Shown here in pieces: positions 10,458 through 20,699 of a DNA stretch of 64,000 nt. The first letter of the stretch is position 1. Every line of letters starts with the position of its first letter. The stretch covers positions 124,001 through 188,000 of the forward strand of contig CAJNDS010002434.1 of the NCBI GenBank assembly GCA_905221605.1, given 5' to 3'. The notes below the pieces were generated by a model, which was not told where the DNA came from, did no database searches, and saw only the letters and a list, made by a program, of their open reading frames with translations. This DNA is from Symbiodinium natans (taxonomy: Eukaryota; Sar; Dinophyceae; Suessiales; Symbiodiniaceae). The position numbers and the translations under genes were made by a program.

Positions 10458-10815
10458 TCTTCAAAACCTCGCAAATGGCATGGAAGCGGAATTCCGGATT
10501 CCGGATATGCGAAAAATGCGAAAACCTCGATTTTTGTAGTACAGACGTAGTAGGATACCCGGAGCTTCCGTGGCTGGACTTTTGTAGTACAGATGTAGTA
10601 CGCCGGGGACACTCGGAGCTAACGTGGAAATATCGTGGGACTTGAATTCCGGGTAAAACGTCGCGGGACTCGAGTTCCGGGATGTCGAAACCCTCGCAAA
10701 TACCATGGGACTCGAATTCCGCAGCCTCGAAAACCTCGCAAATTCGTGGGACTCGAAATCCGGGATATCGAAGCCCTCGCAATATCGTGGGACTCGATTC
10801 CGGGAGCTTGGACTT
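10458..10815 (-). repeat. Diverged minisatellite, inverted relative of the 8.2-kb array
   Basis: Repeats of CTCGCAAAT, then CCATGGGACTCGAATTCCGG, then GATATCGAAAACC at about 45-50-bp spacing. The reverse complement gives GGAATTC, CCATGG and ATTTGCGAGG in the same order as the array at 8.19-8.5 kb, but more degenerate. Two TTTTGTAGTACAGA motifs (10.54 and 10.58 kb) are embedded. Confidence 0.7.
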
Positions 10816-11680
10816 CAGAGCGACTGCCGATGATGCTCATGGCTAACGGCTATCCTTTTGGATGTTTTTGTCTTTTCTTTCATGGCTTCGCGTGGTTTGG
10901 ACGTGCGCAGCCGAGTCGGGTGCATACAAGTGAAGTTCATACAGTTGCTGCGTTAAGTTCAAAAATGTCGAGTTCAGCGATGGGCGGCGCTCCTGGCTGT
11001 TGCGGCCGTTAACTTCAGATGTATTGAAGGAGAGGCGGATCTCCATCGACGTTTGGTCGCCAAAGCACGGGCACGGGCGAATGCCAGGACACGGGGACAA
11101 CTTTGTTTGCCTTTCTATTGGAATTTGGCGAGACACATCACCAACTTGCCTGATGCAAGATGGGTTGGACGTATGTGGATGACTTGCCTGGAGAATTGCG
11201 TTCGCTTCCAACCCTGGGCCAACTGGGAAGTAAGTAAGTAAGTCCTGCATGCCCGTCGGCGGCCTCTTAGAGGAGCAGGCAAAGAACGCAACTTTACATG
11301 GTGTCAAACTGCATTTGAGCATGACAACTGGGAAACAGCAGCTATGAACAACAATATGCGGAATGAATCACGCGATGATTGTCCCGTTTAGTGCTTGGGC
11401 AGGGCAGGCTTTGGTGAACTGAGATCAGTCTGCACTGCACACATGTCAATCAGCATGCGCAGCATTTTGACTTGATGCATCCGCTGCCGTTGATTACCCA
11501 AGCCAAAATATAGGAACGCCCACGAATTGTGGATACCGACGTGTGGAGTTGTTCTTTCCTACCCTCCACCTTAGACCTAGGACAGGGCTCTGCCCTCCTA
11601 GCTTCCCCCACTCCCACAAGTCTGTGTAGGGAGAGACCTCCGGTGGAGAGTCTGAGGAGTCGGTCATCGTTGTTGACCAC
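10816..11680. other. No supported gene
   Basis: Short ORFs only. There is a small TAAGTAAGTAAG run near 11230. Nothing else is recognised. Confidence 0.5.
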
Positions 11681-11689
11681 TTGGAGTTA

Positions 11690-13005
11690 GATGGGATTCG
11701 AGGATGCGACTGCGGGGCTGCCACGCTCCGGCAGCAGTGCGCCGCAGCGCGGCGAGCGGTTGAGCGCGCCGTTGGTGGGGCTTTTGTCCGTCGCGGTCCA
11801 GGTGGCCGTTGCCGAGACCGCCTTGGGCACGGCCGCAGCAGGACTGCTGCCTTCCGACGGTGCCGCCCCTGGAGGCCGTGCTAAACCAATTCCTGCTCCG
11901 GGTCCTGGCGCACTCCGTGATGGTTGAGTTTGCGCGGAAACACGACGACGGAATCGCTCACTGGCAGACCTCCAGGCGCATGACACCCCCAGGAGCATTT
12001 GACGACCTCGCTGGCAGAAGCTGCCAGACGTGCAGCGCTACCTCTGAAGCTTGGAGGCCTGGGGCTACGTCGCGCAATGGAAGCACGGTGTGCAGCGTAC
12101 TCGGCTTTTTGGGCAGACACCCAGCCAATGCTGCGCCAGCGTCACCCGCACGTTCCGACGGACATCCTCTGCTTTGTGCAGGTCGTACGCGAGAGCTCAC
12201 GGCGATCCCCACAGAGAGCGCTTCCACCCTCCCGCCAGACGTGATGCTGCTAGCTCTGCGGCGAAGGCTCTGCGGCGAAGGCTCCGCCTGCCCTTGCCAC
12301 TGGGCCCGGGCGAATGCGGTCAGTCGTGGCACGGATGTGGCAGAAGGCTCGACGCGTGGAACTTGACGCCTTGGGAGACCACCGCACGGCCCCGGTCTGT
12401 CCTCGGGCGCGCCGTGCCGTTCCGCGATACCGGACTTATGAGAGTGGTGTCAACCGCGACTTGCGCGCCTTGGTACAAGGGGAGACCGTTGGCCAGCACG
12501 TCAATGCGGCGAGCATCCGCCAACGGGACATCGAGGAGCCGCAGCCGGGCGCCGCCGCCCGCCCTGGCGCGGCAGTCCAGGCTGCCGCTCGTCGCAAGCG
12601 GCGCCTAACATACCCCGAGCTCGCGAGCACGCGACGGGCGCCTCGTCGCTGTCGGGGTTGAGGTCGGCGGGCGCTTCGGTACTCCGCCACCTTGCGCGGC
12701 ACCGCGCTGCCAGCCTCCCGCCGCCGCTCCGGGCCGCTGCCAGTGCCGGCTGGGTCCAGCGCTGGTCCGGCCTCCTCGCGCTCGCCGCTATGCGCGCCTA
12801 TGTGCTCCCTCCTGGAGCTGCCGCCTGGGAGTGACCTCTGCGCTGCGGGAGTGGCGCCTGACCTGCACGAGGTCCTCGCTGAGGTCGCGCTGCTCGCAAG
12901 CCGCCTCCCGGCGCCTATAACCGGCCCGTAATTGGTAGGCTTCTTGCACTGGGACCGCGGCTACTGTCCGTAAAAAGGCGCGGAAGAAAAAAACTAAGAA
13001 AAAGC
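11690..13005 (+). mobile_element. Decayed non-LTR retrotransposon copies (family 1), RT-distal part
   Basis: Several plus-strand frames hold pieces of the post-RT region of the family-1 polyprotein, broken by frameshifts. They include LVGLLSVAVQVAVAETALG (~11.76 kb), LKLGGLGLRRAMEARCAAY (~12.05 kb), LRRRLRLPLPLGPGECG (~12.27 kb), a degenerate DALGDH zinc-knuckle region (~12.37 kb), KRRLTYPELAS (~12.6 kb) and a C-terminal SDLCAAGVAPDLHEVLAE (~12.84 kb). The first piece is C-terminal sequence lying upstream of more internal sequence, so at least two copies are joined. The copy ends with GTAAAAAGGCGCGGAAGAAA (12971-12990), matching the 3' signature of the 8.6-kb copy. Confidence 0.65.
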
Positions 13006-13559
13006 TGGGTTGTGGGGGGTCTAATTCGGGCAGGGGTTAACTAGTTCGGTGGGGGGGTGGCAGCCAGGCCTGTCTAATTGAGGAGGTTTACTAGTTTGGG
13101 GTGGTTTACTACTGGGGGTAGTTGGGCGGGGAAACCAAACTAATGAGAGGGGGAAGTAATGCTCAACAATATCGATGAATGATCGAAATAATGCTTTCAA
13201 GCACACTGGAAACTTGCATCACACATTGCTTCATTTCCAGCTCACCGCTGGGTGTGTATTTCACTGGATTCCCATTCCTACGTTTCCCCGTGTGGGGCGA
13301 CCGAGTTGGGTGACTGGTTTACAATTGCAAAAGAATGAATGAGACCTGCCGTTTGGCTGTACCATACTGTACCATTGTAAAAGAAACACGCCAATGGATG
13401 ACTCATTTGGATGCCTTCGTCGAGTTTACTTTGCGCTCTTGAGCTCGGCCGTAGCTGCTTGTGCGTGACTATGGTAGCCTTTTGCCTGAGCCCTCAATGG
13501 GCCGCTTTCGGGCTTTCGGGCCTGGCTGACTGACTGACTGCCGAGGCGCACGACGCGGC

Positions 13560-14262
13560 TGTGTGGGGGGCACGCTGCAGGCTTGTTTTGAGCCGGCCGA
13601 GGACGTGGAGCGCCCGGCACGCGCCATCGCACTCTTGCCTGCAGGCCTAGGAGGTCTCAACACGCGCAGCCCCGCAGCTTACTGGGCTGCGTGGGCTGAT
13701 GCTTGCCGTCCTCAAGGTCCGCTGCCCCAACCTGGCCGCGGGTCACCAGTGGGGCGAAACCGCCGGGACCCCAGCCCGACGCCACTGAGCCTGGCGGGCG
13801 GGGGCATGGATGGCAGTTTCACGCATCGCGTACTCGGAGCCGTTTCTCCCACGACCACGCGTCTTTGTCGCCCGCTCATCGCGCTCATGTGCGTTCACAG
13901 GCTGGGCCCCATGCCGGCCGCAGCGTTGCGGTGGGGATGGCGCACAGTCCACCCCAGGGTGTGGCCGCCTCGTCGATGAGCACGGCGACCATGCCCTGGC
14001 TTGCCCGCACGCGCCCCGCGCCAAGATCGTCGAGCGCGCGTATGTGCGCGTCGCACGCGAGGCTGTCGGCCCGGAGGGCCAAGTCCGTGCCTGGAGTACC
14101 TCCAGGGGACCGTCGGCGCCTAGACCTCGTCGTCTATGGGGCGACTGTTGGGAGGGCGCTTTTGTTGCGACGCCACGCTCGTCTCGCCGCTGGCGAGGGA
14201 CGGCACGCCGCATTGTGGGGCGAGGGCACGTTCTTGCGTGGTGACATCTTGAAAACAGCACT
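13560..14262 (+). mobile_element. Decayed non-LTR retrotransposon copy (family 1), zinc knuckle and endonuclease-like part
   Basis: Three overlapping plus frames together cover one protein region. It contains GLGGL followed by SPAAYWAAWADA (~13.65 kb), a Cys/His motif around CGRLVDEHGDHALACP (~13.97 kb), KIVERAYVRVAREAVGPEGQ (~14.03 kb) and DRRRLDLVVYGAT (~14.12 kb). A CCHC-like motif followed by a conserved RLDLVV block is the arrangement of restriction-like endonuclease domains in R2/NeSL-type elements. That assignment is inference. Frameshifts break the copy. It precedes a gene-free stretch and has no visible poly(A). Confidence 0.6.
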
Positions 14263-15390
14263 GATGATTCTGACGTCAAGGCCGTCTGTTGAGACACCTG
14301 AACTTCCAGCAAAATTAAGCACTCATGTGGACAGAATATGATGCTCAGCATAAGATTCAGGGTCGAGGGGAAAAGCCACTTCTGGGCAAAAACCCCTGAC
14401 CCGCTCTTTTTACTAAGTACCGCCAAGATGTCTGTATCGCATCAATGGCCCAAAAAACGACCCCCCTCCGCCCCTAGCTCCCCCCCAGAAACGGACCCGG
14501 CACCTTAAACGCAACGCCCCGGCAAACACAGAGACCAGAGCAACCAACTGCGCAAGCCAGACACCCCAAAAAAACCAAAGCAAGGATTCGACATGACCCA
14601 AAAACTGACCAAAAAGCAGGCTGCCAACGATGGATGAGCACCAGGCTATCACCTCACAACTCAGCCAAAAGCGGTGCGACACCAGTAGCCGCCGGCAAGC
14701 AGCGGGGCACTGCCCTCCCAGCACGTGGTCGGTTTTCATTGACGTGCTTCATAGTGCAGGCCCAGGCTGTCAAGACTGCGTCCGGACTAGCAGCTGCTCC
14801 GATAGAAAGCACGGCGCCAGCATTTCCAACAGCGAGTTGAAAAGCTTTGAAGGTGTCTGTCTGAGTTCAAACCATGCGTGCTTGACTACTTCGATGAGGG
14901 AAAAAACTTCTGGCGCAGTGGCTCTGCATGCGGATGATCTGTGTCTAAAAAGGAACAAGCACTTTGAGAAGAATGTGGTTGGACGTTGCTTTCAAGAACT
15001 GGAAATATTGAAAAATGGGTCCGGATAGGAGGCGCTGTCCATGGAGCTGGATGCTATCCGGGCTCGCAAACCACTATCGCAGATACTCATGTGGATACAG
15101 CCCATGCAAGTTTGGTTCACGGAAGTTCTTTTCGACTTCCAAGCGTGTCGACTTCCTTTTAGGACAGGATCGGCGCAAGACAGATGGCAGGCTTGCAGGC
15201 ATCTGATTTTTTTCCTGCCAGGTCGCACCAGCAATCATCGGCACGTTGATGCTAGCAGCCCTGTAGGCTGTGCATCTCATACGGTGGCCTAGTCAAATCT
15301 AGCCTACTTGTCGAACTCTTGGCCTAGCAAAAGTTCGGTGACGTTCAAGTTGCAATTGCAGCTTGCATGTCGTAGAGACATTTGCAAGAC
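14263..15390. other. No supported gene
   Basis: A C-rich stretch near 14460-14530, and otherwise only short ORFs. It is the 3' flank of the S1-domain gene, which reads leftwards into it. Confidence 0.5.
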
Positions 15391-15397
15391 AGGAACC

Positions 15398-16953
15398 TCA
15401 AAATCCTGCGGGCTTCATTGACAGACTCATCTTTCCATTGTCCGCGTCCACAGATTCAATGCGCACTTGCACTTCCTGACCCTCCGAAAGCTCATCTTCC
15501 ACCTGCGCACACGACTTACATTACAGGTACTCTGTACTGGACAAAGCCCTCTCTGATAGTGATTGTTTGCTTCAACCTATGAGGCAATATGACATGATGC
15601 GCCGTTTTCAGAACGTTCTTGAGCTGAGGTCTGCACGCTCTCCACGAATCCATCCCGAATCTGTGTGATGTGGACGAGGCCATCTGCTGAAGCATCATTT
15701 GCAGTGACGGTGACGAAGGCTCCGAAAGGCGCCAATCTGGCAACCTTTCCTGTCAGCCACTCATCTGACGAGATTGCCTCAAATGCAGAGAGATCAGCAG
15801 GTTCACGGAAGCCTCCACCTCCACCCCCAAAACCGGAGCGCATGGAGAGACTCATCCTGCCAGCATCAACATCCACCGACTGAACGCGCACTTGCACTTC
15901 TTGACCCGCAGAAAGCTCATCATCCACATTGTCCACGAACCCATCTTTTATTTGTGACACATGGACAAGGCCGTCAGCAGATGCTCCCCCTTCTAGTGTG
16001 ACAGTGACAAAGGCACCGAACGGAGCTGTTCGCGAAACTACCCCCTTCTGCCACTCATCGGGTGAGAGGTCCTGAAACGGAGTGAGGTCTGCGGGAGCAC
16101 GACGACCACCCGCGTCGTCCGTCATTCCTTCAACCATTGTTAAACCGAACTTGCCGTCATCCCGCTTCCCACTGATCCAGACTTCTACTTGCTGCCCCTC
16201 TTGGACAAAATCGTACACATTGTCAATCCTCTCCGAAGACATTCTGGATATGTGGAGCAATCCATCCGATTCAGCACCAATGTCAACAAAGGCACCAAAA
16301 TCGAGAACTGACCGAACGGTTGCTGTGTACTTCTGGCCCACTTCGAGCTGTTCGAAAGGAATTGGTGGGTACTTCATGTCCTGCGGCTGCACTTCAGAGG
16401 ACTCCGGTCCGCCATCTGGATCATCCCACTTGACGGTAAAGGTCCCGTCATCGTTGAGCTTGGTAACCTCGCCAGTGTACCAGAGGCCGTCGTCAGGAAA
16501 GACAGCTTCAACTGCCTCTCCCACCTTGTAGTCCTTGTAGATGATGATCTTCTTGACGCTCTCCGCTGCCAAGTTATGCGATTCTGGCCCACCATCAGCG
16601 TCGTCCCACTTGACGGTGTAGGTGCCATCATCGTTGACCTTGTCGACAACGCCAGGATACCACTGCTCGTCATCTGGGTAGAGGCCTTCGACTGGGTCAC
16701 CGACAGCAACAGCCTCATCCTCACCGCCCCGGGCCCATAGCCGGACATCTCGGCTGCCCGGGCCAGAGGGGCCGTGCAGCTCAAACTTGCGCTGTCTCAA
16801 AAAACTCCGGCTAATCGATCCAGGTACAAAGGCTGGAGCAAAGAAGCAAACAAGAGCCAAGAGAAAGGGCAAGGGCCGCACGGGCCGCAAGGACGCACGA
16901 ACACGCCTGCCAGGAACTGAACGCATGACTTGGCGCATGGCAGGGGGCTGCAC
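15398..16953 (-). CDS. Plastid-type protein with two Tudor-like and three S1 RNA-binding domains
   Basis: Predicted RNA-binding or translation-associated factor of the plastid. Exon 1 is 16953-15637 (439 codons) and exon 2 is 15502-15398 (34 codons plus TGA), giving 473 residues. The intron 15503-15636 is GT-AG and phase 0. Unspliced, the frame stops 19 codons into the intron, halfway through the third S1 domain; splicing restores VEDELSEGQEVQVRIESVD and a full domain. Domain order: hydrophobic signal (about 28-44) ending in AFVPG, as in dinoflagellate bipartite plastid leaders; basic/Ser transit region (45-75); two Tudor-like repeats (about 87-135 and 145-193, each with W-Y-x-G, NDDGT-(Y/F)-TVKWDD); and S1 domains at about 204-275, 298-373 and 396-473 with GAFV and GL-H motifs. 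Bacterial-type S1 and plastid EF-Ts precursors also carry repeated S1 domains. The Tudor-like pair is unusual. It lies 144 bp downstream of the CCCH gene on the same strand. Confidence 0.88.
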
Positions 16954-16979
16954 TCGTAACTCTACAAAACCCTACAAAA

Positions 16980-16993
16980 CTGTGCCAAAATGC
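16980..16993 (-). other. Possible relic of the dinoflagellate spliced leader
   Basis: The minus strand reads GCATTTTGGCACAG, 27 bp before the start codon of the S1-domain gene. The dinoflagellate spliced leader ends in CCATTTTGGCTCAAG. Nine contiguous bases (CATTTTGGC) match, and the flanking bases match partly. Genes re-inserted from trans-spliced mRNA can keep such relics. The match is short and could be chance. Confidence 0.3.
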
Positions 16994-17096
16994 GAGGCGA
17001 AGGCTGATGCTTTCACATGGTCTGCTTTATTTACAAAGGCACTTGGCAATGTGCGGACTTTGCAGTGCACTCTTAAGGCCATGCGGGGATTTTTCT

Positions 17097-20000
17097 CTAA
17101 GTGGCATCAAGCGTTTCTGTGCCAGCAGCGCCGCCAGCTATACTCGGCACCACAATCCCAAAGCGGCTGCTGGTGCCAGGGCCATCTGCAGGGTCAAACA
17201 ACCGAAGGACACGAAAGGGGCGGTACCACAATGCCAATGTCTGCTCCCATCTCCGGCCTCCTTCCATCCGTTCTTTGGGCGGCTGGAGCTCCTCCTCGCT
17301 GTGCGCGTAGCCACAAGAGCTGCCCCGTTCACAGAAGCCCTGGCCACAGCAGCGCGATCACTTTAGACACTCGAACCTTCTTCATCTTTCTACATTACAT
17401 ATGTGGAAGCATCACCACTGCTCACGCGAAGTAATACAAGTCGAGACATGCTTGTGAAGCACGGGCAAGCAAAGGCAAGTAGTGTAGTGGTTTGTGCTGC
17501 AATCTCCCACAGCCTGCTTGTGGAACTGGCACATCTTTGTCTTGTAGAAAGCATGTCGTTCGCGTGGACGCGCAGCACCTTGCTCAACTGCCCTAACCCG
17601 AGCAACAACGGGTCAAGGAAGCCTCGTTGACATGTCAGCCGGCCTTCTTCTTTCACCACAGCCCCCGCAGCCCGCGGAGCCGGCAACTCACTCTCGTCAT
17701 GCGCATACTTGCACTGAGCCCCACTTGTGCAGTTGCCCTGCAGGGCCAGTTCGCGACAGACGGAGTGCCACATCTCTATCCCTCCGGCACCTATAAGACT
17801 GTCCAAAGGGGCCCACAATTGTGCCAATTTCGTGATAAAGGTTCACTAATTTCACTCAGGTCAGGCAGCATTGACAGTTGCACCTGCGGGAGTTCTGCAT
17901 TCGACCCTCATGGCCTCGAGGAAGAACTTGCACATGCGGGTCTTGTAGTGGTCCGGCCTATACTCTCCAGCGAAATTCCTCCAACTTGGCACTGCGTCTT
18001 CTCCAGTGATGGTTGCAACAACCTCACTCTTCGATGGAGAAGCCTTTGGTATGAAAACCCAGGTGCCGCCTGACAGAGTCTGACAAATGCCCTATCAGCC
18101 CAACAACTTTCGGAAGTCATGCGGAGCCACGAGCAAAGCTACTTTCAAATTTATTCTTACTATTTCTTACTCCGGCTGCCGCCTTCGGCCCGCTGCTGCA
18201 GCTCGTGCTCCCCGTGAGCAAAGGTGCACTTCTCACCATTTGCACAGAAACCGCCCAGAAAATACCTGCAAAGAGTGCCTCGGCTGTTGGCTTAGTGTTT
18301 TGCATGTTGTGCGCAAAGTATTTGCCTCCTACCTCCTGACTGTCCATGACAAAGAACTTTAGAAAGCCTCAAGTAACTTAAGTATCTTCAAAGTGCGTTT
18401 GAAGTCTATGTTGGCATCTGCCGAGGGCAGTGCAGGTGAAGCTTGTCGAACCGGCGGCGAAGGTGGGCCGGCAAGTCGGTCTGGAGGTAAAACCACCTGC
18501 GGGACCCTTCTTTGTGGCAAAGTCGCTCGTGCCGGCACCCTTTCGGCCGCCACGTCTTCGACCGCTCGGTCTTCTTCGTGCGAGTAGGGGCAGTCTGCTC
18601 CTGCATACACACTTCCGACTCTGCTACCTTTTCATTCTTTTGAAGCGTTGCCATAAGATATTTCTCCATCTTGACTTGGTCCCTACACACGTGCGTCTCA
18701 AGCGAAGCATCCTCCATACATAAAATGCCATCTAAGCAATCTTTGCCTGGTGGCTCGCAAGAAGAACATGTGCAGCGTATCATGCATGTCGGTCCCAAGT
18801 GCGCATTGCAACTTCCTGAAGCGACATGAAGCTTCACAAGTCTCCGATGTCTCCTTTTGCACAACGGCCGACTCTGAAGAAGGCACAAAGTGGCCTTGGG
18901 TCGAGACTGCAATACACTGCATCACCATGGCCTCAAGAGCTCTCTCTAACCGCTTTTGCAAACAGGGCACTTTGACTTGTCCGTCTTCTGGCGCTTGACA
19001 GGCTCCATGCCAAACCCTTCCAAGTCTCGTTTGGATGCTCGCGACCTGGCAAACTCATAGTATCTCGGCCAGACCCCCCAACCTTGAGGAGGCAAACACC
19101 AAATTTTGTCCACGTAAGCCCTCTCCATGCCTTTCGGCTTGAAGCGGCAGCATGGAACTGCCCTACCAGACCACGTCAAATTTTTGCATCTGCAGCCGAG
19201 CTGCACCCATCAGCTCTCATCGAGCAAAACTTACTGCAAGCCTCCCCCGAACCCACCGTGGCACATTCTTCAAGCCACCCTCATTGTTTGAAGCCGAGGA
19301 GCGGAGATGCAACCGGAGCTTGCGTGGGACTGCCAGGACTGCCTGGGAGAAGCAAGGGGCTACAACAGCTACTTAACGGGCCCAGTTGACTTTCTGAACT
19401 GTTGATCATTGTTGCATCCCAGCTGCTCCAAGCCACTGCATCTGCCAACGTCGACAGACCGCTAGCAGCAGCACCGGCAACCAGCTCATCTGTGCCATGT
19501 GCAAAGGTGCAGCCAGAACCTCTTGTGCAGTGTCCCAGCTCGTAATATTTGCACAGGGCGGTTTTGAAGCTCGCCTGACAATTCTCTTCAACAACGCACA
19601 GCGGATCTGGCAAACACATTCCCTCTTCACATCGACAGTTGAACGTGAAGCAGACTGTCAACATGTGCTTAGATTTTGCAGAGACTGCTCGTGTTGGGAC
19701 CATTTCGGGTAAGTCACTCGTGCAGCAACAACAGCAGCAGAAGCAACGGGGACTTCTTGCCAATCTTGCCGCTCTTCCCAGACCACTGCATGCAAATATG
19801 GGCAATCAACACCTCTGTTGCAATTACCTGGGCTGGCACGAAACAGGATTTTGAAAGACTCTGCAGGACCTCACCGAAAAGGCCGTTGCGTATTTGCTTC
19901 CGTGTGCAGCCAAGCATCCATGCTGCCAGTACTTGCACGGGAACGATTTGAGTTCCGCACCAGCCTTCCGATGAGCAACGCAATGCATGCAAAAATTGAA

Positions 20001-20169
20001 AATCGTCCAATTTGACTTGGTGACATCATCAGGCCTGCAGCTCTTGGTCACCATGCGCGTAGTTGCATTCGGCGCCTTTTTTGCAAGTGCCTTGATCGTA
20101 GTACTTGCACAGCGCCGTCTTGAAAGCAGGAAAACTCGTTTTGAAGCTTCCGTCCTGCAGGTCAGGCAT
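17097..20169 (-). CDS. Seven-finger CCCH zinc-finger protein, many exons
   Basis: Predicted RNA-binding protein. Seven fingers can be assembled, all C-x7-C-x5-C-x3-H, most preceded by a (F/Y)KT-x-(L/M)C-type lead as in Tis11/TTP-like fingers. Exons (high to low): A 20154-20035 (CKYYDQGTC, CNYAH); B1 19964-19919 plus B2 from 19827 (CKYWQHGNC, CPYLH); C from 19574 (CKYYELGHC, CTFAH); D1 ending at 18852 plus D2 18600-18397 (CAFFRVGRC, CPYSH); E 18278-18171 (CRYFLGGFC, CTFAH); F1 18069-17915 plus F2 17737-17644 (CKFFLEGNC, CKYAH); G1 17578-17514 plus G2 17339-17097 (CQFHKQGFC, CGYAH, then the stop). Introns interrupt fingers B, D, F and G. Donors are mostly GC or GA. The low ends of B2 and C, the high end of D1, and the first exon are unresolved. 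A start at 20383 (MPQSETS) or 20169 (MPDLQDG) is possible. Confidence 0.85.
18950..19140 (-). CDS. Possible unresolved exon of the CCCH gene
   Basis: Between fingers C and D, the minus strand has a protein-like stretch: GWGVWPRYYEFARSRAS, then EPVKRQKTDKSKCPVCKSG. It includes a basic nuclear-signal-like KRQK and a CPVC pair. Its splice sites were not resolved and its membership of the gene is inferred only from position and strand. Confidence 0.35.
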
Positions 20170-20435
20170 CCAAAGCACTTCGATTCAAGTTCTATGTAAC
20201 GTGAAGACTGCCACTTTGTTTCACTGGAAATCGACATGCCAATCCGATGCCAATCCGGTCCCGAGGTCTCATCGAATGCATCGCTTGCTAAGCAGATCAT
20301 CTACCGCGATGCCCTCAGGTTTGTGGATGGGTTGCTTTCTGCTTAAAGACTCTGGTTGTACAGCTCGTTTCGGACTGCGGCATCTTTACGTCCACGCTTT
20401 TGAGCTCTTGCTCGCCTCTTTCGGGTGGGATGTGC

Positions 20436-20445
20436 CTTGAGCCAA
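20436..20445 (-). other. Possible spliced-leader relic upstream of the CCCH gene
   Basis: The minus strand reads TTGGCTCAAG, identical to the last ten bases of the dinoflagellate spliced leader. It is followed after 52 bp by an ATG (20383). The sequence before it does not match the rest of the leader. The position is right for a retained leader, but ten bases can occur by chance in 64 kb. Confidence 0.3.
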
Positions 20446-20499
20446 TCACCACCAAGTGTTGACTTGTTTTCGGGTTTCGGGGTTGGGGGCTGGGTTAAC

Positions 20500-20552
20500 A
20501 TGAAGCCACCTCGGCCCCCCCTCTCCCCCCCTTTTCCCCCCCCCCAACAGTT
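20500..20552 (+). repeat. Polypyrimidine tract
   Basis: C/T-only run with long C blocks ending in CCCCAACAG. It resembles a strong polypyrimidine-AG acceptor for plus-strand transcription, but no plus-strand exon was recognised after it. Confidence 0.5.
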
Positions 20553-20699
20553 CTGGGATGCACACTGCTACAATAGCCTTTTGCTATCACATATATGTCT
20601 CACCACCCTGCAAGGAAGCTTCAACAACCGCGCTGCTGTCAGGCCACGGCTTGTTCAGCTGAAGCGCTCAGCAAGTGACACCCAGACAACAACACATTG

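Noticed and set aside
17390-17827. Reading the finger at 17.7 kb as CRELALQGNC (C-x8-C) in one exon
   Set aside because: The first Cys there lies in intron sequence. Splicing to exon F1 gives CKFFLEGNC with the same x7 spacing as the other six fingers.
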